Part shown: positions 18,685 through 27,718 of the stretch, in pieces
Position numbering within the stretch: the first letter of the stretch is position 1
Layout of the letters: every line of letters starts with the position of its first letter
DNA from: Bacteroidales bacterium
Lineage (GTDB): Bacteria > Bacteroidota > Bacteroidia > Bacteroidales > UBA932
DNA length: 64,000 nt
Assembly (NCBI GenBank): GCA_016287875.1
Contig: JAEEXQ010000001.1
Coordinates: 28,105 to 92,104, forward strand
Direction of reading: 5' to 3'
The notes under the pieces: model-generated
Seen by the model: the letters and a program-made list of their open reading frames with translations, nothing else
Database searches by the model: none
Told to the model about the DNA's origin: nothing
Position numbers and translations under genes: made by a program

Positions 18685-19931
18685 TTTGTGTCCTTGTTCC
18701 AAGACAAAGTCTTGTAGAAAGCGTCCAGCTCGGAATCTCCCGCAGCGGGAAGATACATGCTGAGGCCGCTGAAATTGGTGATCTCTATGCCGAGGAAATA
18801 GGGCGTGGCGGCCTTGTAGGCTATGCAGCCGGAGAGGGCCTCGTCCAGCTCGGCTTTTTCGGCATCGCTTATGCCGGCCTTCACCAGTATGTCTTCCAGG
18901 TCGAAGAACCAGTGCTTGTCGCCCCTGTAGTATTTCTGGATTCCGCTGCGCGTGCCAAGCGCTGCTATGGCACTGCGGTATCTGCCGAACAAATCCTGGC
19001 ACAGCCCGGCAAGACGGGGGAGTCCTGCCGTGTTGACCACGCTGATGGTCGCGGCGCGCTCGGTCCCCTGCAAAGCGTCGTAGTACTCGAAATACTTGCG
19101 GCTGAAGGTCTCTATGCTGGGAGAGTCGTTCACCAGGGAACGGAGGTCGGAGTAATCGAAGCCTCTGGAGAGCACTTCGGTGGGGGAGAAGGATAGCTTG
19201 TCGGCCACGTCCTTGAGCTCGTAGGCCACCTCGATGCCGCCCATCAGGCAGGCGTCGAAAAGTATGTATTCGAGGTGCATCGGAATCGCCGCAGCCATAT
19301 CCTGTATGGTCATCTCCCTCGAGTAATCCGTCCCGTCTATATGGTCGGCTTCGGCTCCGAAGGATTTCACCTTGGGGCCCTCGGCATCCTCGCCGAAACG
19401 GTACAGGGGCAGGGCGGAACCCTCCCTCCTGGCGCCTCGGGAGAACTCGATGAAGCTGGTCCTGTTATATCTGCCTACGGGCAGCCATCCGGTGCCGTGC
19501 GAGGAAAGTATCAGTCCATAGCTGGCGTCCGGGAACAGTTCCTTCACTTTCAGCAGCACCTCCCTCAATACGGCGGGATCGGTGGCGAAGCGGTCTTTGC
19601 CCACGGTGTACAAGGTGTCGCAGCGCAGTTTCCCCAAATCCTTGCTCAGCATCACCAGATGCGACTCAGCCTTGGTCTTATAGTCGGAGTCGGTCCTGGA
19701 AAAATGTGTGAAGGTGATGACCTTGTGCTTGGATCCGTAGAAAGGCAGATTGGCCGATTTGAGAACCTTGACATTCGCCTTTATGTCGCTGGACAGATTG
19801 TTGAAGGCCGCCGCATAGTACAGGGTAACCACTTCCCTTCCCGGGGAGTAACGCCTGGGATTATCCTTCCCGCAGCCGGAAAAAACGGCTGCCAGGGCTG
19901 TCAGAAGCAGTATCCGTGCATAGATGCGCAT
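18672..19931 (-). CDS. Clostripain-family (C11) cysteine peptidase, lipoprotein
   Basis: YGLILSSHGTGWLP (His motif), EYILFDACLMGGIEVAYELKDVADKLSFSPTEVLSRGFDY (Cys motif); VFSGCGK lipobox. Confidence 0.9.
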   Translation of the reverse strand: MRIYARILLLTALAAVFSGCGKDNPRRYSPGREVVTLYYAAAFNNLSSDIKANVKVLKSANLPFYGSKHKVITFTHFSRTDSDYKTKAESHLVMLSKDLGKLRCDTLYTVGKDRFATDPAVLREVLLKVKELFPDASYGLILSSHGTGWLPVGRYNRTSFIEFSRGARREGSALPLYRFGEDAEGPKVKSFGAEADHIDGTDYSREMTIQDMAAAIPMHLEYILFDACLMGGIEVAYELKDVADKLSFSPTEVLSRGFDYSDLRSLVNDSPSIETFSRKYFEYYDALQGTERAATISVVNTAGLPRLAGLCQDLFGRYRSAIAALGTRSGIQKYYRGDKHWFFDLEDILVKAGISDAEKAELDEALSGCIAYKAATPYFLGIEITNFSGLSMYLPAAGDSELDAFYKTLSWNKDTNLVE

Positions 19932-19968
19932 CGTACAAAGATACACTTTTTTATTTATATTTGCACAG

Positions 19969-20838
19969 ATGGACCGCCTGCTGAAAGACTATCGTTATTA
20001 TCTCCGTATGGAGCGGAAGATGTCACCCAATACGGTGTCATCCTATGCCTCCGACGTGGCCGCCTTCCTGGAAAGCTATGGCTCCGACCCCCGCAAGGCG
20101 TCGGGCGGTGACATCGCGGATTATCTCTCTTCCAGATCTGCAGGCATCTCCAAGCGCACCCAGTCCCGTATGCTCAGCTCCCTATCTTCCTTTTTCAGCT
20201 GGCTCATACTGGAAGGGGAACGCAGCGACAATCCCTGCGACGGCGTGGACCATCCCAAGCTCGGGCGTTATCTCCCGGAAGTGCTTTCCGTGCAGGAAGT
20301 GACCGATATCATCGAAGGTGTGAAGACGGATACCTGGCAGGGCGTCCGCGACCGGGCCATACTGGAAATACTCTACGGATGCGGCCTCCGGGTATCGGAG
20401 CTCTGCGAGCTGAAACTATCCAACGTATATGCCTCGGAGGGGTTCCTGAGAGTGATAGGGAAGGGAAACAAGGAGAGGCTGGTACCCATAGGAGGAGCGG
20501 CCCTGGAAGCTTTCGGCGCCTGGCTGGACCTGCGTCCGCAAACGGCTGCTCCTGCATACGACGACTATGTCTTCCTGAACCGCTTCGGAAAGCCCTTGAG
20601 CCGTATTTCAGTATTCAATATGGTAAAGAAGAACGCCGCCCTTGCCGGTGTGGAGAAAGAAATATCTCCCCATACCTTCCGGCATAGTTTCGCAACTCAT
20701 CTTATCGAGAACGGAGCGGACCTGAGGGTGGTGCAGGAGATGCTGGGGCACGAGAGTATACTCACCACCGAAATCTATACCCACATCGATACCGCCACCT
20801 GGCAGAAGGCGGTACTGAGCCATCATCCCCGAGGATGA
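19969..20838 (+). CDS. xerD: Tyrosine recombinase XerD/XerC family
   Basis: RDRAILEILYGCGLRVSELCEL, SPHTFRHSFATHLIENGADLRVVQEMLGHESILTTEIYTHI. Confidence 0.94.
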   Translation: MDRLLKDYRYYLRMERKMSPNTVSSYASDVAAFLESYGSDPRKASGGDIADYLSSRSAGISKRTQSRMLSSLSSFFSWLILEGERSDNPCDGVDHPKLGRYLPEVLSVQEVTDIIEGVKTDTWQGVRDRAILEILYGCGLRVSELCELKLSNVYASEGFLRVIGKGNKERLVPIGGAALEAFGAWLDLRPQTAAPAYDDYVFLNRFGKPLSRISVFNMVKKNAALAGVEKEISPHTFRHSFATHLIENGADLRVVQEMLGHESILTTEIYTHIDTATWQKAVLSHHPRG

Positions 20839-20840
20839 CG

Positions 20841-21413
20841 CTAGTCTTCGGCCAGGGCCTTGTTGAAGCACTCGCGGCAGAGAGGCTCGTAGATATCCTT
20901 CTCGCCCAGGACAACCAACTTGCGGCTCTTGCTGAGACGGTGTGAATGGTTGGCGAGGCCGCCGCATTTCACGCAGATGGCGTGCACTTTCTGCACATCT
21001 TCGGCTATGGCCATGAGGGCCGGGATGGGGCCGAAGGGCTTTCCAAGATAATCGGTGTCGAGGCCGGCCGCGATCACGCGGACTCCGCGGTTGGCAAGGG
21101 CCTGGCAGACCGCTGCGAGGTTCTCTCCGAAGAACTGGGCCTCGTCGATGCCGACGACCTGTACGTCGGGCCCGATCTTCAGCATCTCCGCAGCATCCTT
21201 GATAGGCTTGCTGACTATGCTGTGGGAATCGTGGGATACTACCTCCACGTCGGAGTAACGATTGTCCACCGTAGGTTTGAATATGGCTATTACCTGATTC
21301 GCGAACTGAGCCCTGCGGAGGCGGCGGATCAATTCTTCTGTCTTACCCGAGAACATTGAGCCGCACACGACTTCGATGCAACCCTTCTTTTTAGTGTTGT
21401 TTTCTGCGTACAT
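20841..21413 (-). CDS. tdk: Thymidine kinase
   Basis: [34 protein letters not shown], Zn-ribbon Cys pairs; start [10 protein letters not shown]. Confidence 0.96.
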   Translation of the reverse strand: MYAENNTKKKGCIEVVCGSMFSGKTEELIRRLRRAQFANQVIAIFKPTVDNRYSDVEVVSHDSHSIVSKPIKDAAEMLKIGPDVQVVGIDEAQFFGENLAAVCQALANRGVRVIAAGLDTDYLGKPFGPIPALMAIAEDVQKVHAICVKCGGLANHSHRLSKSRKLVVLGEKDIYEPLCRECFNKALAED

Positions 21414-21470
21414 TTTGGTTAAATTTGTCGTCGACTTGAGTTGTGCAAAGATAAGAATAAGTCGCGTTTT

Positions 21471-22181
21471 ATGAAAGGAAAACTTTACATTGTGCCTACC
21501 CCTGTCGGGAACCTGGAGGATATGAGCTTCCGGGCCGTGGAAGTTTTGAAGAACGCTGACCTGATCCTTGCCGAGGACACGCGGACCAGCTCCGTGCTGC
21601 TCGAGCATTATGGCATACGCAAGCCTCTGCAGTCGCATCATAAATTCAATGAGCATCAGACTGCCGACCGCATCAAGGACCTGATTTCCGAAGGCCGCAA
21701 CGTGGCCTTGGTCAGCGATGCGGGGACTCCCGGGATATCCGATCCCGGATTCCTTCTCGCTCGTACCTGCGCATCCGTGGGCATAGAGGTGCAGACCCTT
21801 CCGGGCCCCACCGCCTGCATCCCTGCGCTGGTATCTTCGGGGCTGCCCTGCGACCGTTTCTGCTTCGAGGGATTCCTGCCTCAGAAAAAGGGTAGGCAGA
21901 CCTTGCTGCAGGCTCTCGCCGCCGAGCCCCGGACTATGGTTTTCTATGAATCTCCCCGCCGTCTTGTGAAGACTCTCGAGCAGTTCGCCGAGGTGTTCGG
22001 TGAAGGGCGTCCTTGCAGTGTCGCGCGGGAAATATCCAAACTACACGAAGAGCACGTTCGCGGGTCTCTGGCCGAAGTGCTGGAGCATTTCCGTGCGGAG
22101 GAGCCGAAGGGCGAGATTGTGATCGTCGTCGGCGGTGCCGTGGTGGAAAGGGGCGAACATCACAACAAGTACAGAGATTAG
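21471..22181 (+). CDS. rsmI: 16S rRNA (cytidine1402-2'-O)-methyltransferase
   Basis: [55 protein letters not shown]. Confidence 0.96.
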   Translation: MKGKLYIVPTPVGNLEDMSFRAVEVLKNADLILAEDTRTSSVLLEHYGIRKPLQSHHKFNEHQTADRIKDLISEGRNVALVSDAGTPGISDPGFLLARTCASVGIEVQTLPGPTACIPALVSSGLPCDRFCFEGFLPQKKGRQTLLQALAAEPRTMVFYESPRRLVKTLEQFAEVFGEGRPCSVAREISKLHEEHVRGSLAEVLEHFRAEEPKGEIVIVVGGAVVERGEHHNKYRD

Positions 22182-22193
22182 GAGGGTCAGATA

Positions 22194-23150
22194 ATGAATT
22201 CTTCTTTCAAGACGGGGGCGATAGCCCTCGCTTTCCTCGTCCTCGGCTTCGAGCTGGCGATGTTCTTGCATCGCGCATCCGTGGAACGCGTGGTCGCCAA
22301 CCGCGACAGGCCGGACACTGTGTACGTTTACTCCTCGGCGCGGGGGGATGTACCCTCACCGACCGTCTCGCCTGGCACACCCGCAAGCCCACCCTCGCTC
22401 GACCCCACCGCTGACGCGGTCCCCCCTCTAAGCCGAGGGTGGCGTAGGTCCTGTGAGGGTACATCCCCCAGCGCCAAAGGAGACCCGGTGGTCGTTGGAA
22501 GAAAGGGCAGCCATAGTCGGGCGGCCAGGGCGATGTATGAAAAGGCGCCGGGCCGGAAGGTGGAGAGTTTCCGTTTCAATCCGAATACCGTCACGCTGGA
22601 GGAACTTTGCCGGCTGGGGTTCACCGAGAAGCAGGCTCAGTCCATCCTTAACTACCGCGAAAAAGGGGGCCGATTCCGCCGGAAGGCCGATTTTGCCAAA
22701 AGTTACGTTGTGGCCGATTCTCTGTTCAAGCGTCTGGCACCGTACATCGACATCCCCAAAATCGACATCAATAAAGCGGATTCCGCAGCCTTCGACAGCC
22801 TACCCGGAATCGGCGGCTGGTTCGCGCACAGAATGGTCGAATATCGCGAGCAGTTACGGGGCTACAGTTGCCCGGAGCAGCTGATGGAGATATGGCATTT
22901 CGACCAGGAAAAATTTGACGGACTGAAGGACCTTATAACGTGTTCCCCTTCAGAGCCTTACCCTTTCTGGTCCGGCAGCGTGGAAGACATACGCAACCAT
23001 CCCCACATCCGTAACTGGCAGACCGCACGGGACATAGTTTTCTACCGCGATCACAATCCTCCGGAAAACCTCACCGTCGATGGCCTGCTGCAGGCCGGCA
23101 TCCTTTCCGAAGAGCAAGCCACGCGCCTACGCCGCTGCCATCTGGAATGA
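22194..23150 (+). CDS. ComEA-like helix-hairpin-helix DNA-binding protein with in-frame palindromic insertion
   Basis: N-terminal membrane anchor; repeated HhH motifs (FNPNTVTLEELCRLGFTEKQAQSILNYREKGGRF; INKADSAAFDSLPGIGGWFAHRMVEYREQL). Confidence 0.87.
   Translation: MNSSFKTGAIALAFLVLGFELAMFLHRASVERVVANRDRPDTVYVYSSARGDVPSPTVSPGTPASPPSLDPTADAVPPLSRGWRRSCEGTSPSAKGDPVVVGRKGSHSRAARAMYEKAPGRKVESFRFNPNTVTLEELCRLGFTEKQAQSILNYREKGGRFRRKADFAKSYVVADSLFKRLAPYIDIPKIDINKADSAAFDSLPGIGGWFAHRMVEYREQLRGYSCPEQLMEIWHFDQEKFDGLKDLITCSPSEPYPFWSGSVEDIRNHPHIRNWQTARDIVFYRDHNPPENLTVDGLLQAGILSEEQATRLRRCHLE
22337..22475 (+). repeat. Family-2 palindromic element, copy in the comEA-like gene
   Basis: 23-bp arms with 1 mismatch GGCGCGGGGGGATGTACCCTCAC / GTGAGGGTACATCCCCCAGCGCC (inner 17 bp perfect); nested CCACCCTCG/CGAGGGTGG and ACCGC-TGAC-GCGGT. 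Confidence 0.88.
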
Positions 23151-23182
23151 ATGCCCTTTTTTGGGGGGAAGGGCGTTGGATC

Positions 23183-23296
23183 GCCGTGGCGGTTATTGTG
23201 TTGACTATCAGTGTGTTAGATATAAGCCTCCCCCATGAAATCGCGGGGGAGGCTTGTTGTTAACTGGCTGAAATTCAGCTAGTTGGCTGCCACGGC
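23183..23296 (+). repeat. 114-bp palindromic element, copy B (3' side of RAYT-like gene)
   Basis: Outer GCCGTGGC/GCCACGGC; inner AAGCCTCCCCC(23224-23234)/GGGGGAGGCTT(23245-23255). Confidence 0.9.
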
Positions 23297-23349
23297 CTGG
23301 TGGCGCTACCTTCAGCCACGGCCCAGAGGCGCCGCGAAACGCCACGGCC
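23289..23349 (+). repeat. Three GCCACGGCC motifs at 26-bp period
   Basis: GCCACGGCC at 23289, 23315 and 23341; the last abuts the RAYT-like stop codon. Confidence 0.75.
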
Positions 23350-24279
23350 CTACCTTTTCCATCGAAAGTACTTTCGGATCTGCCAGTCCTGGGCCGAGGT
23401 TTCATAAAACAGTCGACGCACCAGGTCTTCCTGACCAGCAGGAGACATTCGAAAGATGTCCTTGACACTTTTCAGGCCGAACCCCTTCAATAATGTTGAA
23501 GATATGGCCGGATACACATTATGGCCTCCCCGTTCGAATACTTCGTTAATGTCATACTCGCTACCCTGGTTGGAAGCGAAGGCGAGGCACATTATGTCGT
23601 AACTGCCGTAGAATGAAATCAGCCGGTCGTAATCGATGCAGTTGTATTTAGAGATAATGTAGTCGGTCAATTGGCTCTTTTCCCTGTTCTCCAGATCACG
23701 GAACAATCTTTCAAGAATTATGTATGTCAACGGTTTATCCTGTTTCCGGAAACAATCGACTTCCTTCAGTGCCCGGCGAAACGGCCGGGAAGCTTTGCTC
23801 AATACTATTCTGTCTGAAAACGGGTGGTCAGAAACGGCATAGGCCAGGAATGTCCACCGATAATCCTGCGGCCTTTTGCAAAGCCCCTTTTCACCAGGAT
23901 TGTTATACAGATAAGAGCAGGCTGTCCTGATGCTTTTGTCACCGGATTTTACAGCGCAGCCGAAACCGGGGTTGAACACCATGCCGCTATGATTGATAGT
24001 CGGGTTAAACAGATTGGCATATTGACGGGAGTAATCGCCGATGAAGCTGGACACCTCTTTCCGTGAATCAGCTTCAAGCAGGTCGTGCAGATGATCGAAC
24101 ATGGGACAGGTCCCAAGTACGGTGATACCATGTTTTCGCGCCGAGACACAGAAAACCGTGAAGTAGACAAGGAAGTCGGCTACCGTATAGAATAAAAGAC
24201 TTCCTTCAGGGGTGTTTTGATAGATATGGAGTACCTTGCGGTCTCCTGAAGGGTTCTTCATTGGAAAATGTGATGGCAC
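23350..24279 (-). CDS. RAYT-like / Y1 (IS200-type HUH) transposase domain protein
   Basis: TVLGTCPMFDHLHDLL (HUH: H-L-H), FIGDYSRQYANLFNPTINHSGMVFNPGFG, YLYNNPGEKGLCKRPQDYRWTFLAY match the Y1_Tnp / REP-associated tyrosine transposase pattern; GTG start at 24279 or ATG at 24261. Confidence 0.8.
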   Translation of the reverse strand: MPSHFPMKNPSGDRKVLHIYQNTPEGSLLFYTVADFLVYFTVFCVSARKHGITVLGTCPMFDHLHDLLEADSRKEVSSFIGDYSRQYANLFNPTINHSGMVFNPGFGCAVKSGDKSIRTACSYLYNNPGEKGLCKRPQDYRWTFLAYAVSDHPFSDRIVLSKASRPFRRALKEVDCFRKQDKPLTYIILERLFRDLENREKSQLTDYIISKYNCIDYDRLISFYGSYDIMCLAFASNQGSEYDINEVFERGGHNVYPAISSTLLKGFGLKSVKDIFRMSPAGQEDLVRRLFYETSAQDWQIRKYFRWKR

Positions 24280-24383
24280 CTAACGGCTTGGCCATCAGTG
24301 TTTTAGCTATAAGTCTCCCCTCGAAAATGCGAGGGGAGACTAGCGGTTAAAATGTTGAATATCAGATAGTTATCCGCCACGGC
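24270..24383 (+). repeat. 114-bp palindromic element, copy C (5' side of RAYT-like gene)
   Basis: TTTTAGCTATAAGTCTCCCC; perfect 12-bp hairpin AGTCTCCCCTCG-AAAATG-CGAGGGGAGACT (24312-24341); ...AATATCAGATAGTTATCCGCCACGGC. Confidence 0.88.
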
Positions 24384-24426
24384 CGGCATCTTGCCCGCCA
24401 CGCCCCGGCGTCTTGCCGCCACGGCC
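24376..24426 (+). repeat. Three GCCACGSCC motifs at 21-bp period
   Basis: GCCACGGCC 24376, GCCACGCCC 24397, GCCACGGCC 24418, ending just before the trpS stop codon. Confidence 0.75.
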
Positions 24427-24437
24427 GGCGTCGGGCC

Positions 24438-25586
24438 CTAGCGGTACTTCTCGCTCTGCTCGGCGATGAGCTCGTCCAGCACGCCGGGATCGAAGTAGTT
24501 GATCTTCATCGCGCGTTTGACGGCGGCGAGAGTCTGTGAAGCGACAGCGCGGGCGGCTTCGGTGCCGCGGCGCAAGACTTCGTAGACGTAAGGGATATCC
24601 TGCTCGAAACGATGCCTGCGCTCACGTATGGGCGCCAGGGTATCCTCCAGCACGGCATAGAGGAAGTTCTTGCACATCACGTCGCCGAGACCTCCGGCCA
24701 TATACTGGGCCTTCATCTCGTCCAGCGAAGCGAATGAGAACGAAACCTTCTTTCCTACGAAGCAGGAGGCGAACTTCTCGAAGTGCTCAGGCTTGCAGAA
24801 TGCGTCGAGGTAGGTGAACACCGTATTGCCTTCCACCTTGCCGGGATCGCTCACCTGAAGGTGACCGGGGTCGGTGTACATACCGCGCACTTTCTCGCGT
24901 ATGGTTTCGGAGTCATCGGAAAGATAGATGCAGTTGCCCAGGCTCTTGCTCATCTTTGCCTTGCCGTCGGTGCCGGGAAGGCGCAGGCAGGAGGCATTGT
25001 CCGGAAGGAGTATCTCCGGCTCCACGAGCACTGGAGCATAGGTGGAGTTGAACTTGCGTACGATCTCGCGGGTCTGCTCGATCATAGGCTCCTGATCCTC
25101 GCCCACGGGCACCACCGTAGCATTGAAGGCTGTGATGTCCGCAGCCTGGCTGATGGGATAGCAGAAGAAACCGACCGGTATTCCGGCCTTGTTGTCCGCC
25201 GCGTTGTCGTCGTTGAAACCGCGCATCTGTATCTCCGCCTTCACGGTGGGATTGCGCTGCAGCCTCTGCACGGTGACCAGGTTGTTGTAGAAGAAAGTGA
25301 GCTCGGTAAGCTCGCTTATCTGGCTCTGGATGAAGAGATTGCTCTTCTCGGGATCCAGGCCCACGGACAGATAGTCCAGGGCGACTTCTATAATGTTCTG
25401 GCGCACTTTTTCGGGATTGTCGGCGTTGTCGGTAAGGGCCTGGGCGTCGGCAATCATAATGAAAATCTTATCGAATTCTCCGCTGTTCTGAAGCTCTACG
25501 CGCCTGCGGAGCGAACCTACATAATGTCCGATATGGAGCCGCCCGGTAGGGCGGTCTCCAGTAAGGATGATCTTTTCTTTAGCCAT
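24438..25586 (-). CDS. trpS: Tryptophanyl-tRNA synthetase
   Basis: [31 protein letters not shown]. Confidence 0.97.
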   Translation of the reverse strand: MAKEKIILTGDRPTGRLHIGHYVGSLRRRVELQNSGEFDKIFIMIADAQALTDNADNPEKVRQNIIEVALDYLSVGLDPEKSNLFIQSQISELTELTFFYNNLVTVQRLQRNPTVKAEIQMRGFNDDNAADNKAGIPVGFFCYPISQAADITAFNATVVPVGEDQEPMIEQTREIVRKFNSTYAPVLVEPEILLPDNASCLRLPGTDGKAKMSKSLGNCIYLSDDSETIREKVRGMYTDPGHLQVSDPGKVEGNTVFTYLDAFCKPEHFEKFASCFVGKKVSFSFASLDEMKAQYMAGGLGDVMCKNFLYAVLEDTLAPIRERRHRFEQDIPYVYEVLRRGTEAARAVASQTLAAVKRAMKINYFDPGVLDELIAEQSEKYR

Positions 25587-26617
25587 CAGTCTTTAACTGC
25601 TTTAAGCGCTTCGCGTATCTTTGCCTCGATTTCGTCGGCAAGTTCGGTGTTGTCTTTGATGAGCTGTTTCACGGCCTCGCGACCCTGGGCAAGCTTCTCG
25701 CCATTGTAGCTGAACCACGAACCCGACTTCTGGATGACATCGAATTCCACGCCCAGGTCGACGATCTCTCCGCTGTGGGAGATACCTTCGCCGAAGACGA
25801 TATCGAATTCCGCTTTCTTGAAAGGCGGGGCCATCTTGTTCTTTACGACCTTCACGCGGGTGCGGTTGCCGGTGGCTTCCTCGCCGTCCTTGAGCTGGGT
25901 AGTGCGGCGTACGTCGATACGCACGGAAGCATAGAACTTGAGGGCGTTTCCGCCGGTGGTCGTCTCGGGGTTGCCGAACATTACGCCTATCTTCTCGCGC
26001 AGCTGGTTGATGAAGATGCAGCAGGTATTCGTCTTGGAGATGTTGGCAGTGAGTTTGCGGAGGGCCTGGCTCATCAGGCGGGCCTGGAGGCCTACTTTGT
26101 TATCCCCCATCTCTCCCTCGATCTCTGCCTTGGGAGTAAGGGCGGCCACCGAGTCGATGACTACGATGTCCACTGCACCCGAGCGGATGAGGTTGTCTGC
26201 AATTTCAAGTGCCTGTTCGCCGTTGTCCGGCTGAGAAATCAGCAAGGTCTCGAGGTTGACTCCGAGGGCCTTGGCATAAGTGCGGTCGAATGCGTGTTCC
26301 GCATCGATCATCGCAGCAATTCCACCCAGTTTCTGAGCCTGTGCGATAGCGTGGATGGCCAGCGTGGTCTTACCGCTGGACTCCGGTCCGTAGATCTCGA
26401 TTATCCTACCGCGAGGATAACCTCCGATTCCGAGGGCGTGATCAAGTGCGACGCTGCCGCTCGGGATAACCTGGGCGTCACTCCATTCTGGCTGGTCTCC
26501 CAACTTCATGATCGTGCCTTTCCCGTAATCTTTCTCAATCTTGTCGATCGTGGCCTGCAATGCCTTCATTTTGGCGGCATTGATGTCAGTGCCTTTTACT
26601 TCTGCTTCTTTAGCCAT
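25586..26617 (-). CDS. recA: Recombinase A
   Basis: [74 protein letters not shown]. Confidence 0.99.
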   Translation of the reverse strand: MAKEAEVKGTDINAAKMKALQATIDKIEKDYGKGTIMKLGDQPEWSDAQVIPSGSVALDHALGIGGYPRGRIIEIYGPESSGKTTLAIHAIAQAQKLGGIAAMIDAEHAFDRTYAKALGVNLETLLISQPDNGEQALEIADNLIRSGAVDIVVIDSVAALTPKAEIEGEMGDNKVGLQARLMSQALRKLTANISKTNTCCIFINQLREKIGVMFGNPETTTGGNALKFYASVRIDVRRTTQLKDGEEATGNRTRVKVVKNKMAPPFKKAEFDIVFGEGISHSGEIVDLGVEFDVIQKSGSWFSYNGEKLAQGREAVKQLIKDNTELADEIEAKIREALKAVKD

Positions 26618-26694
26618 AATGAATAAAAAATTATAATTCTGCGGGCTCATGCCCAAGGGCAAATATAGGCAAAAAATGCTTAACTTTGTAACAT

Positions 26695-27705
26695 ATGGAA
26701 AAGTTACTTGGCAAAACTCCGGAAGAACTTGAACAGGTCGTTGCGAGCTGCGGTATGAAGCCTTTCGTGGCTAAGCAGATCGCCCGCTGGATGTATGTTT
26801 CGAAGGTCCGGAGCTTCGATGAAATGACCAATATCTCCAAGGCCGGACGGGAGAAGCTCGCCCAGCTTTACGAGCTCGGCGTCTCCGCCCCCGCAGGGAA
26901 GGCGGAAAGCAGCGACGGCACCCTCAAGTATCTTTTCAAGGCGGAAGGTTCCGCCATCGAATCCGTGGTGATCCCGGACGGGGACCGCAGTACCCTCTGC
27001 GTATCTTCCCAGGCCGGATGCCGCATGAACTGCAAGTTCTGTATGACGGGCCGGGGCGGATTCCACGGCCATCTGCAGGTATCCGACATACTCAACCAGT
27101 TCATCTCCATCGACGATCCCGACAGGCTTACCAACACTGTTTTCATGGGGATGGGAGAGCCTCTGGACAACTATTCCGAGGTTTCCAAGGCCATAGCCGT
27201 GCTGACCTCCGACTGGGGTTTTGCCTGGAGTCCGAAGAGGATAACGGTCTCCAGCATAGGAGTCCTGCCCGAATTGAAAAAATATCTCGACCATCAGAAA
27301 TGCCATCTGGCAATCAGTTTGCATAATCCCTTCGGCGAAGAGAGGGTGCAGATGATGCCGGTAGAGAAGGCCTGGCCCATCCGGGAAGTCGTGGACCTGA
27401 TCCGCACTTACGACTGGAGCGGGCAGCGCAGGGTGAGTTTCGAATATACGATGTTCGCGGGATGGAACGATACCAAGCGCCACGCGGACGCCCTGATCCG
27501 CCTGCTGAAGGGCCTGGAATGCCGTGTGAACCTGATCCGCTTCCACAAGATTCCGGACTTCCCCTACGACACCACCCCCAGGAACGTGATGGAGGCCTTC
27601 CGCGACCGCCTCGATTCCAACGGAGTCACCTGCACCATCCGGGCTTCCCGCGGGGAGGATATACTCGCCGCCTGCGGACTGCTCGCCGGGCAGGCAAATA
27701 AATGA
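26695..27705 (+). CDS. rlmN: 23S rRNA (adenine2503-C2)-methyltransferase
   Basis: [26 protein letters not shown] radical SAM CxxxCxx[13 protein letters not shown]. Confidence 0.97.
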   Translation: MEKLLGKTPEELEQVVASCGMKPFVAKQIARWMYVSKVRSFDEMTNISKAGREKLAQLYELGVSAPAGKAESSDGTLKYLFKAEGSAIESVVIPDGDRSTLCVSSQAGCRMNCKFCMTGRGGFHGHLQVSDILNQFISIDDPDRLTNTVFMGMGEPLDNYSEVSKAIAVLTSDWGFAWSPKRITVSSIGVLPELKKYLDHQKCHLAISLHNPFGEERVQMMPVEKAWPIREVVDLIRTYDWSGQRRVSFEYTMFAGWNDTKRHADALIRLLKGLECRVNLIRFHKIPDFPYDTTPRNVMEAFRDRLDSNGVTCTIRASRGEDILAACGLLAGQANK

Positions 27706-27718
27706 AACAGAATTATTT

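Noticed and set aside
19969-20838. XerD-like recombinase as a mobile-element integrase
   Set aside because: Chromosomal XerC/D-type sequence in a housekeeping context with no flanking element.
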